Positions 25,701-38,984 of a DNA stretch of 64,000 nt are shown here, piece by piece (the first letter of the stretch is position 1; every line of letters begins with the position of its first letter). This DNA comes from Branchiostoma belcheri (Eukaryota > Chordata > Leptocardii > Amphioxiformes > Branchiostomatidae): contig NW_017802380.1 of NCBI RefSeq assembly GCF_001625305.1, forward strand, positions 1,495,740-1,559,739. Reading direction: 5' to 3'. Below the pieces are notes generated by a model. The model searched no databases. It was not told where the DNA came from and saw only the letters and a list, made by a program, of their open reading frames with translations. Position numbers and translations under genes: made by a program.

Positions 25701-28700
25701 GTGTTGTCACCGCAGCAGCTGCAGCAACTCATGGCACAACAGACACTCATCCAACAACAGGTATGTTCTGACAGCAGCCATCAGGATTGGAACTGGTCCT
25801 CTGCTGCATTCTGTGATGACATTGAATCTGAAAGGAGTGTTAAGTCGGGAAATTATTTAAAGCTGTCTAGTGATGATGCCCCTACTGTACTTGGTGGCAG
25901 TGCGTTGGAAGGAAAATACATTTTTTGAACACCTCAATCCTTGGTTGATAACTCTGGTATTTTAATGCAACAGCTCCTGAGAAATTACAACAACCAACTC
26001 TCAGTGAAACAGATCTCTGACCTTGTTAGTAACAAGGGGAAGTGGAGGAAACTTGCAGATGCCAGCACGTCAGCAGAACATACTGCACCTCTGCGAAACC
26101 CATAGTGTATTGTGCATAGCACTTTGGCAGAATGTCTCATATAAGTTTATATTCAGGTATATAAGGTTAACATCCCAACTGTAGTTTTCAAATATTGTGG
26201 CGGAGAAGATATCATCTGCAACAGAAAAAATTTTGATGCAATGTTGACCAAACATCCAGCGAAAACCGAGAAGAATCAGAGTTTCGCACAGGTGCAAGTG
26301 CGGATTGATGATGATGATTTTGAATCATTTCTTCTGCTCGGACATAACATAACATAACATGGACTTCTCTGTATTTCCCCTGCCAGCAGCAGCTACAGGA
26401 GCTGTACGCCAAGCCGGGTGTGAACAAGGACCAGCAGCTGAAGATGCAGCAGCAGCTGCAGGAACAGCTGCAGCTCCAGATGCTGCAGCAGCAGCAGGCC
26501 ATGGCTGCGCTCGTGGCGACCACCGGCGCCGGGGGGAAGCAGCCCGACGCCAGCAAACAGCAACAACTGCAGCAGATGGCTCTACAGCAACAACTCTTTT
26601 TACAGGTTAGTATTCACAGAAATAGTTTCATCCAGTTGGTAAGGTATAGGATGCAGGAGTTTTCTGAAAATACCTTTGACCCAGTGTTGACGTCACACTT
26701 CAAAGAAGCCACGTGACAAGCCTAACTGGGTCAGTCTACTGAGGAAGACCAGAGTGACTGGTCGAAAGCTCTAGGTGAGAGAATTTTTTGTGTTGGACCA
26801 AAATTTTTCACTTTAAACATGTAACTACCAACACAGATAAACTTTCATGATAGTATTTCCAAAAATAGTTTCCTCAGATTGGTAAGGTATAGGATACAGG
26901 AGTTTTCTTTTACACAACCAAGATTTCTCACCTAAATGCTTATGTTTCAGTATCTATCAGACACCTTCCTCAGAGGTTGCGGCTGGAGTTCTGCTTTTCT
27001 CTGCTATATGTACCCGATGTAGGTTAATATTACTCGCATTAGGCTGTGTTATCTCTCTTTGTGGGGCTGATTGGACCTCCACTTTGAGAGGTTGTGCCCA
27101 TTTGCCTCTAACTCTGGAGGACGATGATTCCCATTCCCAGAACTACATGTACCAATAGGAGCTCAGGATTCTTTATTACAGTATGAAAATCAGTCCAATA
27201 GGAGCTCAGTATTCTCTGTCTCCCCTTAGGCTGGGAAGTTAAAACTGTGTGTCACATGCAGTTGTCAAATCATCTTTGGCGCCCCAACATTTAAAAAATT
27301 AGACTAAGGGATAGATGAAATAAGATGAGATGGGAGACATAGTGGAATATGCATAGGATAAGCAAGAAATTCACAATAATGAATAAAACATTCACGTCAA
27401 AGAAGAGGTGTGGAAGAAAGCTTTGATTTTTTGTCCTTGTCACAGATGCAACAGGCGCAGCAGCAGCAGTTGATCTTCAGACAACACGGCCTGGTCCAAA
27501 CCCAGCAGGGTGTCGTACCTGTCCAGCTGACACAAGGTGAGGGGATCTAGAACAGGGCAGAATGTATAATCTATGTATCAAAAGCACCACCTATCTATTT
27601 TGTTACAAACTGCAGATGATTTTCTATCATTTATAGTTATCTTGACACCTTCTTTACTTGACTTAAATTTATCATATTATGTACGAATACAGCATTGTGT
27701 TTTGTTATTTTTAACCATTTTGATTTTGAACTTGTACTAATCTCAAGTTTTTTTCTTTTCAAGGAGTAAAATTTGAAATTTCTTTTCATTTCATCATTTT
27801 ATTTCTTCCAAGACCTGTTTAGGAAGCATGCCTTGCACAAGTTGGAGTTTGTGCTGTTCTATCTATTTATCACATTTTTATTTCAGCAATTTTTTTTCTG
27901 CTGTAGGGAGTAGGTCAAATGACAGTCTTTCCTTCAGGGTTCAGTTTTCCCCCTCCCCACCTTGGATCATATGGAACAAGTCTTTTTTTCAGTTCCGCCC
28001 CCTATCCTCACTGAATTTGGTACAGTCCAGTGTCAGTCTTCCACCCCTTCCCAACCCTAGATGACATGGATCAACCCAGGTACATGTCTATAGCATACAT
28101 GTATGCATGGTACCTCCCTCCCCTCCAAGCACTTTCTTTTTGATTCCTAACATTTGTTTCCTTCAACAGTCTTTATCCCCCTTTAGGGTGTTAGCATTAT
28201 ATAATTCACCCCTTCAGTGTCCCTTCCCTCCCCCCGGATAAAGTGGAACAGTCCAGTTGTAGCACACGCATGGTGCCCCCTCCCTCCAAGCACTTCCTTT
28301 TTTATTCCTAACATTTTGTTTTCTTTATCCCCTTTTAGGGATTTGATATGATATAATCTGTCCCTTCAGTGTCCTTCTATGTTCCCTCCCTCCCCCCGGA
28401 TGAAGTGGAACAGTCCTGTTGTTGTAGCATACGCCCCCCTCCTGCCTCCTTCCCTTGTAAGCACTTCCTTTTTGATTCCTAACATTTTGTTTCCTTCTCC
28501 CCTTTTAGGGAGTTGATATAGTATATTTTAACACCTTCAGTGTCCCCTCCCTCTCCCGGATGAAGTGGAACAGTCCAGTTGTAGCACACGCCCCCCCTCC
28601 TGCCTCCCTTCTGTAGGTCTGTCCCCGGCCGAGATCCAGGCACTCTGGACGCAGCTGACGGGGGGCGCCGCAGGGATAATCCACGATCCTACCAAGGCCA

Positions 28701-31700
28701 CTAACAACATCACTGTCAATGTCGCAGCAACCTCCACCACCGCGGGGGGTACCGCAGCCGCCGCCGCAGCCACCACCATCCCGACGTCACCGTCCATACC
28801 AGCCGCGCCGGTCATGAACGGGCAGGCCTTCGCCTCCGCGGCGGGGGACGCAGCCTTGCTGCACGCAGGACTCGTCATGGCCAACCCTCACACTATCTCC
28901 AGGTGAGCAGAAAAGGTTTGGAGAGTAGTTTACCGTCAGAGTAGTTTACTAGTCAGATTTCCATGTACATAGATTTTGTGTTTGTTTTTGGCGTCATGGC
29001 CAACCAACACACTATTTCCAGGGGAGCAAAAAACGTTTGCAAAAAACATGCAGAAAGTAGTATAGAAAGAGCTGGAGGGAAAAAACAACAAACGAAAGGT
29101 TACATTTGTTTACCTTTGCATATGGTCTGCTTTGTAAATTCTTACTCAAATACATTAATATATAATGAATATGTCTAAATTCCTCCTGCTATAAAATTGC
29201 AACATGATTTAACCCAACACTAGTTACCATGGTGACAGATGTTTGGTTCAGGTCATTGACCTTATTTGTTTGGAGAAGAAGAAGAAGAGGAAGAAACTGA
29301 GCAAAAACAATATGTTTTCCTTCAGTAAACATAAACACCAACTGTGTATCAATCTTAAAGCAGTCAAATCAGATTTTTTGGTTACTTTTGTGTGTAGAGG
29401 TGTGTAAAGAAATTCTCAAAGTGACCTGTGTCTGTTTCTGTTTCAGCCCGATCGCGGATGGCCGAACCTCTCCAGGACACAACCACCCCCTGTACGGGAA
29501 CCGCATGTGCAAGTGGCCGGGCTGTGAGGCTGTCTGTGAGGACTTTGGCCTCTTTCTCAAGTAAGGATTGCTTCAATAGATTCAACTACTAGTAGTTGTA
29601 CAATTATATGGGCCCTTTTTGTTCATTGTATAGGCCCATTTTATTGTAATGGCTGGCAAAGCTGGCAGTCACTTTCAAGTTGTAAAATGTCAGAATTTCT
29701 ATGTGTTATGGTAATACCTTTTTTTTACAAGTCTTAAAAAATTTCCCTTGAAATAAGCCTTTGAGCATGGGTTTACAAATAAACTTTGCAATGATTTGAA
29801 TTGATTGTTAAATGATAGCATAAGATGAACTAGAAATGAAACCTTTATTTTAAACTAGACAAAGCAATCATTTTCATGTCTTGTTTGTTGCCTGACAGGC
29901 ACCTGAACACGGAGCATGCTCTGGATGACAGGAGCACGGCCCAGGCCAGGGTGCAGATGCAGGTGGTGGCACAGCTGGAGTTACAGGTCAGAACTCATGT
30001 CTGGAGCATAAACATGTACTGTAGACTGATTCAAGATCATGAAAACTGACAGCTCCTGCATACATACTCTTATCAATGCTTTATAAGTACTAAATCAATG
30101 CTTGATAAGTACTAAGTGACTTGTCTCACATAATTTATCATAAAGATATATTGTATAGCTTTTAGATGGATCTAGCATTTTAGCATTACAAGTGATCACA
30201 TGTGTATATTAGGAGTATGCTTGTTAGTACACCACACGTCAGAAATGACAACTATACATGTGTCTACATGTATATTGGTTAGTAAAATGCATTGTAAATG
30301 AATCATTGTGTTGTCAGAGATATATGCATAAAGATCATGTAGCACCTGGGACTTGTAACCGATCACATTATATAATATATTCTGTTGTTGCCAGGGCTAG
30401 CCCTTTTTGATAGCCTTCAGCTAATAGACCAACCAAGTACAGTAGGAGCATTGTCATTAGATAGCTTTTAACAATGTGTAGAGCTGGATGTCCAAGGGCT
30501 AGGTGTAACAAGTCGATTGGTGTAATGTAGCCAGCTGCCGCCGCACCGCGTGCCTGCGAAGCTGGTGTGTTACGTCGAAAGGTGGTTTTACCGGCTATAC
30601 AGATACAGAATAGGGTAGCCTTTGCTGTACATGTACATGTATGTCCTTATGTTATACAGCCATTAAATCCAATGAAATGTACTTTTTCAGTTGGCAAAGG
30701 AGCGTGAGCGTCTGCAGGCCATGATGACCCACCTGCACATGAAGCCGGCCGAGCCGAAGGAGCCTGTGAGCACGATTGTAAACCTCCTTCCTTCCCAGTC
30801 TACTACTGCAGGCACACACCCACACCTCCAAGTTTGTCACTACCGCCTTATTCAGCATGGGTTTCTTGTGGTGTTAAAGTACATGTACATCGTTGTGCAT
30901 CTTGTCGTGAGAGATACTAGTAAAGATTTGTTGTGACATCAAAATATAGGCATGCAAGATATCACAAAAATAGGCCAATCCTGACTGTCCGTCAAAATAT
31001 ACGTGTATTAGCAGTTCAGCCAATGAGAGCATGGCAGTTAGCAGTTCAACCAATGAGAGAGTAGCATTTGCATGTCTGTGAAATGTTTGCATTACATGTT
31101 TTTATTATGCGTCTCTACGTTTTGAACGAGGTGGGCTGGGCTATAGGATCAGTCTATAAGCCACCTCACAGTTACTGTATGAGTTACTGTTAAAGTCATT
31201 TCAAAGAAGTTTTTAACAGCAATAGCTTAGTGGCACAACAGAAGGTGAAGAGAGCTAAAACTAGAAAGAATGTATCGAGTACTAGTATATTGCAATAGCG
31301 CCACCTGTCTATTAGCTGACAAACTGCAAATAACTTTTTATCATCATAGTCATCTCGGCTCCATCTTTACTTGAATACTATAGAGTTATCAAAATTAGAA
31401 AGATTTGCCCACCTATCAAGCTGACAAACTTTTGCTTGCCTACAACTAGAAGGCTATCAAAATTAGTGAAATTGAAGAACCAGATTTTGTCTAATATCCC
31501 ACTTCCCTCACTACACAGGATTCAAAGTGGATGCTTTCCCAAATGGAAAGGGAGGCTAGAAGCAGGGTACAGCCGATCCCTTACTTGTAGTTCAGCCTCT
31601 CCTTTTTAGTTCCTCCAACTGATCGCATGATTGGCTGAGCGTAGCTTAGAGTAGGACGTAGCAAGCTTCCTAACCTGTGTGCCTCACTCTATCTTGTTTG

Positions 31701-34700
31701 GGAATGCTGGTCTACTAACACCATTTGCCTGGAGATTTAACCAGGGAAAGAATGTATAGAGTACTGTAAATCACAAGTTTTTCGCTGTACTTTTATATTC
31801 ACTGTTTTCGCAGTCACTTCTGTACAGCAAATTTATTAATACTGTTAACAAATAATTCGCGGACTTTCTTTTTACTGCACCTGCCACCCCCGCAAACATC
31901 TAGCTCTACAAACATGTCAATTTTTTTCAGACCATGAACTTTTGGTGCCAATTTTCTGTTGAACTCAACTCTCAACTCTTTCTTCTATTAAAATGGTTGC
32001 AGTGCCTGTTGACTGGTTTAATCTCTCCCTCTAACATGCATGACTTTGCATGTCATTCCAGTAAAACTTGATTTTATGGATACCAGCCTCTGGAAAAAAA
32101 AACTTACAGAACATAACTTCTCTTTTCGGGCAGTTGACCCCCATGCAAAATAGACTCTTCCCATTTTATAGCGAGTGAAAAGTGATTAGATTTAGTCATC
32201 CATAAAATCAACTCTTTGTTGCCTGTATTCTCAGTACTAATATGTAGAGTTTACTTGTTCCGACACTCACTTTCTTACTTATAATTTCTTCCAGATCACT
32301 CCTGTCATGTCCAAGCCCGAGCCGCCGCCCCCGTTGCCGCCTCCCTCGCCGGTCGTTACCCATGATTCCACACCGCACACGCCCACCACCCCAACGACTC
32401 CGGTCATGACGGCGCCGGCCACGCCCACGGCCGTCGGTCCGATCCGCCGCAGGGCCAGCGAGAAGTACAACCTCCCACTGTCAGAAGGTGGGGCGTGGAG
32501 TGTTTAGTAGCCTGGGTAACCTGTTACCAAACCTACATGTGTGTATTTTAGCTTCCAAGTCCTACATGTACATCTTCTTCACAAGGATGTAGTACTCGGG
32601 AGCTAAAATAACCAGGCTAATGTTTAGTAGTTAATAGATAATCAATCAATCAGTTAATTGTTAAAAACAAGAGACATGCAAGCAAAGTGGCACAGCATTA
32701 AAACCTTTATGAATTAGAAATTGAAGTTTTTTTTGTTCATTCAAATGTACATGTATATTTGTATATTTACATTGTAACAGTAACTGTTACACTTTGTATT
32801 ATTTTATGCTGGACTTTAGGAAGAATTATGAACTTCCTAGAAGTATAACTATGGTTGCATTTCTTGTTTTAGAAATCCAGCGAAACCATGAATTCTATAA
32901 GAACGCCGACGTGCGACCACCGTTCACCTATGCTTCTCTCATAAGACAGGTGAGGATTGAAGGTTATGGTATTTTAGATATGTCGAAATTCATGAGCTGT
33001 TTAATCTCAGCAATGACCTGTATAGGTCTGATCAAACTAAGGGAAAGGTTCCCAAGATCTAGCTACAAATTTAGGTGTCTGGATCATCAAGCTACAAAGT
33101 TAGGCACCTGGATCATCATTCTTATAAGTAATAGCTACAAAACTAAGCACCTGGATCATAACTACAAAGTTAGGCATCTAGATCATAACTAAATTAAGCA
33201 TCTGAATCATAGCTACATAGTGAGGCAGCTGGATCATAGCTATAAAGTTAAGCTGGATCGTAGCTTCTCGTAATAATCTTCTCCAAGGCTCGTCATGTCA
33301 TAACTTTGTGGTTTGTATCCCAGGCGATCATTGAATCTCCGGAGAAACAACTCACCCTCAACGAGATCTATAACTGGTTCACGAGAACCTTCGCGTATTT
33401 CCGACGGAACGCAGCGACGTGGAAGGTATGTCATAGAATTCTCGCAAGTTGAAAATAGAGCCAAATGTGAAAAAAATTGCTCTATCCATGATTGAAGTGA
33501 GAAGACGATGCTGTATGTTTTATAACAATGTTATTATAAAGATTTCACATTACTGTGATTTTAACAAAGGTACATCTTGTATGATTTTGAAATAGGGAAT
33601 CTGGTGTTTGAGTTTGCTGTTATTTATTATAAGCCTGTTGCTCTCCAAGTATTACTCCTGCCAGACCTGATCAATTTGATTATAACTTATCAGCTTTAAA
33701 AAGAAGTAATTTCTAGCAACAAACTAAGATTGTGTATGATATTTGATGATTTTTGAAAGTCATGGGTAACAAAAGTTCAGATTTTAAAAAAATCATATCT
33801 ATGATGTCTGCTGTTATATCGATAATTAGATTGCTCTGGTCTTGCCTGGATTATTCTTTTGAAAAAGATTATCTGTTGTAGAAAATGTGATATGAAATGG
33901 TTTCATGTCATACATTGTGGCATAGTTTTGTATGGGGAATCAAGTTCAACACAATATATATTTAAATACTCTGATAATAATGCATGTTGAATGTGTGTAT
34001 TCCCTTTCTCTCTCCCTCTGTATTGATGTAGAACGCAGTGCGCCACAATCTTAGTCTGCACAAGTGTTTTGTACGAGTAGAAAATGTAAAAGGGGCCGTT
34101 TGGACTGTGGATGAAATCGAATTCCAAAAACGGAGGCAACAGAAAATGAGTGGGTATGTGGAATGCATTGTGCGTCAACGAGGGACGAAGCAACCCCTTC
34201 CAAATGCTCAAAAGTTGTCTGCAACACATTTGAAGTAGCTACCGTAAAATGTGATACTCAAGATATCATTTGAGGCCATTATTGGAAGAAACATTGTATA
34301 CAAAACATCAGAAAATGCGCTAAAAGACTCAGACATTCATGAAATCCCTTTTGGACAGCAATTGCTACTACATAAATCTTGAAAACAAAATTTGGTACAA
34401 TAGAAAAACAAAAGATTCTGTTCACCAGTCTTCTTGGCCTCTTGAAAAATTACATAAAACGTGTACAAAAGGGTGTAAGGTTCTGGTTATGTTTCCAAGA
34501 CTCTTTTGTGCCTCAAGGAAGGGGTTAGAAGTCCCGGTTACTCCACACAACAACAGATAGCGACCATTCCATGCTGGCACGTACCCTTTATTACCGCGGT
34601 GTGGAGCATGGGGTTTTTATTTGGCTGTGCTTTCCTCTACACTTTTGTTTTTTCCCTTTATTTTTATGTTCTGCACGCCACGCCCTCCGCCCTGCCTGTT

Positions 34701-37700
34701 GTCTCGCAGAACGCTGTACGCTACAATTTGTCGGTTCACTCTTGCTTTCAAAGACTTGAGGACAGTTTCGGCTCGTATTGGACAGTGGATGATGAGGAAT
34801 TTAAAAAGCGGCATCACGTTAAGCGGGGCAGGCCTAGAAAGTACCCACCTGATTATGAGCACGAGTAAGACGTCCCTGCATACATACGTTTTTACCGGCC
34901 GGTAGGGCTTTCTCCGAGCGTGGTCCACTTTGGTTTCCTTTTGGGTGGAGTTTCGCAATGAAACATTGTACAAAATCCAAAAATGAAATTATCTAAAGGT
35001 CTCACATCTGTTTGCTGTCATTTGCTGTTCATTTATTTGATACAAACTTCACTGAAATACATCAAAAGTGTTTTCTGTACCAAGATTTCTATGCAAATGC
35101 TTCTATGTTTGAAGAAACAACTTTTGGAGTGATGTTTTTGAGCAATGTTTTTGAAACACCGATACCAGAAGGAAGCCAGAAGTGACCATGCTACGAGAAA
35201 CCTCTAGCAACGCTGCCTTTTTTCTTTACCACCCTCCTCAGCTAATTGCTGCTCTGCAAATGCTTACCCCACATTTTTCACTCTCCATGGCTGCTTCCTG
35301 CACACTAACCTCTAACAATATTCATGTTTCGCACTCCTAAACATCACCCTAGAGGAGACCATACTCTATACATGTATGTTGTCTAACACCCATGCATGTG
35401 AAGACTTATTTTTTTGCCTCTTTTTTTATGTGTTGAAGATGATATATATTGTATACATTGTATACATGAGTGTCACTCTGATAGAGTAGCTATTTTTCTT
35501 AAATAGAATGTAAATCACCCTTTTCTTGTCTTTTTGTTGCCAAAAAGTAGTATTCTAGTTTGATTTGTAAAACTGCCTTTTCGTAGGTAGATTCAGATTT
35601 GTACATGTTTTTGTAGTGTTGCGATAGTGCTTTTTACCAACTGCCCAGGAAGAAATAAACACCCTGACTACCCCCATATTTTGCTTTCAGTGAGCCCAAA
35701 TCAGGCGACACTGACAAACTCATGCCTGAAGGTTGGAGTCTACCACTTGCTGGTAGGGGGTTTGGCCGGTCAGTACAATTGTGATTGAAATGTTCCTAGT
35801 CACAGCGTAGTTCAGAAGTGTGCATGTCATTTTCAAACTAAACTTGTTTGGTATAAAGGGTTAAGGTATAGAATCAGGGCTTATTTTGCGTATGAAAGGC
35901 TCTGTCCTTTGACAAGGCATGAAAATGGTTGTGGCAACACTAGTACCATGGAGGTAGAAAATCAGATATTTTAACTCCATGGTAGTACTCTCTGATACTT
36001 TCAAATGCGATATCCCAGACTGCATCACCCTGGACTACTTTGCAAAAGACATGCAAACTTCGGAGGCAACCTGATTTGAAACTTATATTTTCGTTAATAT
36101 GTTTTTGTTGACTACCAGCATGTAGTAGACACTGTAGTGCCAGTATGACATAATCTCCATGCAGGCAAAATTCTCACATTTTTCACACCCCAGTCCAGTT
36201 ACAAACTGTCTACAGGCTGATTTTGGGAGGCAAAAACATCTGCTATAAGGCAGTTTATTACAAAAATGAACAACAAGGAAAAAGTCACAATTTTCCCCAC
36301 GTATCTTTGTGGAGATTATTATAGATAATGGCATGCATGTCCCGAGGGGTGATTGAAGAAGTCATCCGTGGGCAGTTAGTAGGAGGCATTATGGTCAAGT
36401 CTGCCCTAAGAAAGCCATGAATAGACCTTTTGACGGATCCCATTGGCATTGCATGCTGTGAGATGCGTGGTGTTATGGGTAGTGCAAGGGACAAGCAACA
36501 TCATTCTTGTGACAACAACATGCATGTGGTGTGTGCTGTGGTGTGTAATTATATAATGGTAATGATTTGTTTGGCCCCAGAGCTAGCCACAGTACCCCTT
36601 ATCTCCCAGTATATGCAAGGGGATCTGTGAACAAGTCTACATGTATGATAGCACTGTTGCAGCCTGCTAGCTATAGAAAATTCTATAACATGCAGGGCTC
36701 TCCCCAAGCAATGAAACAAGGGTGCTCCCCCCTCTCCCCAAAATTCTTGCACCTCTCCCAAAAATGTTCAAATTTAGGGTTTTCTCTTAGTATTTTCATG
36801 AAAATTCACTGATTTTTCATCAACTGATTAGGGAGCACCTTTCCCCTACGAATTTCTGGGGAGACCTCTGTGACATGAAAATCGTACGGTGGCCCATGAC
36901 GTAAAGAGACCATGCCGTTACCATCAACCGTCAGTCATGAATGCAAAATGCTGACCGTACGTTTTGTGCCCCCCTCCCCCATTTGGTCCACCAGTCGAGG
37001 CATGGGCGGAGTTGTACCTGACCACAACCTGTATGCAGCCAACATCAATGCCAATCTACAGGTAGGCGCAGCTTTTCTCTATGAGGTAAGGACTTCAGAA
37101 ACTTGCTCTGGTGCCTGGCACAGCGACACTAGTCTGTAGTTTAGCTGGTCTCAACGCTTGCAAATGTCACCCACCAACAGTCTCTACAATTTCTCTATCA
37201 ATCAATCATGTGTGGACATCAAGAACTGATGCATGGTGGCTGTATACATCGACAGCCCTCTTTAGGATGTTCTATTTTCAGTATAGGACCTCCAGTTAGC
37301 CCAGGTGATCCCAAGACGTCCAATTTCTCTAGTATTGATACTTGAATTGAGAAAGTGTTGCAGCTTGGAAATGGGTGTTTTTTTTCTTATCTGGTACTGG
37401 TAAATACAGTACTGAAAAAGTTTTAGTCATTTATTGCTTTCAATTTCCTGATGTATTAAAAGATGGAAACTTTTGTACAGTTTTTGTATCAACATGTAGA
37501 ATGGCAGGAAAGGCCACAGAATTTATATTAGATTATTCCTGAACATCAGTAATAGTCTTTTTTTTACAAGAATGTTTAAACTTAGGAGTTAGTTTTAGTG
37601 GTTTCAGTACCCAACAACATACAAATGTATTAGTAGGTAGGGTTGTTCAGTAGTCTAAAAATACCCAAGTGTGTCATATGTTTTAATTTACAGAAAGGAA

Positions 37701-38949
37701 CTTCTGTTCAGAAAAATAAGCCATATTGTGAAGTACATGTATGTGAAATAATAGGGACTGTTGCAATTAGTACACATTGCTTTTTTTTAAGATTTAAGAA
37801 TCCTGAGCCACCTTGTACTTAACACACTTGGCAGTAACATTAAAATGTACAAAAGGAAAATCACATCAGCAGAACTATACTAACACTGCCGCAAACCAAA
37901 ACACTGCTGCATGGCTGCACGGTAGTCCGACTTACACAGAGCTGACCAGGCACCTTCTAGTAGTCTTCATACTAGTACCTCACATGCATGGATAGGGTAC
38001 ATGTAGTAGTAGTGTAGTCTACGCATGGTACATGTATATGTGGTCAGAAATACAAATGCCTGTGTTATGAATATGAATTTTTGTCAGAAATGATTGAATG
38101 AGTATGCGGCACATAATTATGTCCTGTCAACTTGATATGGTAAAGTGAGCTGAGTATGGTGTTAGTCCCAGTTATAGATGTCAAACATTAAAAAAGTAAT
38201 CAGGAAATTGGCATTCGTGTACCCCCATACCACTGAGGCAGCAATTTTGAGTGCCCAAAAGCAAATTTGTAGTTGAGATGAATTCTACATGTATTAATGA
38301 ATGTACTCTGTAAGAGTATGGAACACACAACACTACCTAACAGTGGTCTAGCCCCCTGCTGTAGTGATTGGACAACTGTGTGGCCCAAGGGCTACAGAAA
38401 TGGAGATGAGCACCACCCCTATGCTCTGCACAGAGTGGAATGAGACCTTTATCCAAGTTCTAGTTTACCAATTACAACACGGAGATTCGTCTCTAGATAA
38501 CCATGGGATTATGGGATAGGACTGAATTCTGCCCCGAGGGGACCATGGGAGGGGCAGTAGTTACTAACGTTGGTCCCCCCCTCTCTCCACAGGCGACGTT
38601 GGCAGAAAACAACCTCCCGCTGCTGAGTAGCGCCGCCACCGGCCTGGCTGGACCCCCCACGTTGCTTCCTGACAGGGACGGGTCCGAACACGTCCCCAGC
38701 GAAGAGGACTCCCCTCACATGTGAGTCGCAGATACTGTTAGAATTATGTTTACCTTCGCAGAAGGAAAACATGTTTTGCTCTGTTTCTTCTTCCTCTTCT
38801 TCTTCTTCAAACAAATAAGATGACCTGAACCAGACGCCTGTCACCATGGTAACTAGTGTTGGGTTACATCAGGTTGTCAGAATTCAATAATTTAAGCATT
38901 TTTATTACCTTCGCCAAGAAGGTTATGTTTTCGTAGGCGTTCGTGTGTG

Positions 38950-38984
<35 letters not shown>

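Noticed and set aside
28537..28884. 115-codon minus strand frame over exon 6
   Set aside because: Shadow of the GC-rich FoxP exon, whose + frame matches the family.
34032..34864. Exon 13A and 13B used together
   Set aside because: 13A ends in phase 2 and 13B needs phase 0, so joining them breaks the frame; each duplicates the same part of the domain.
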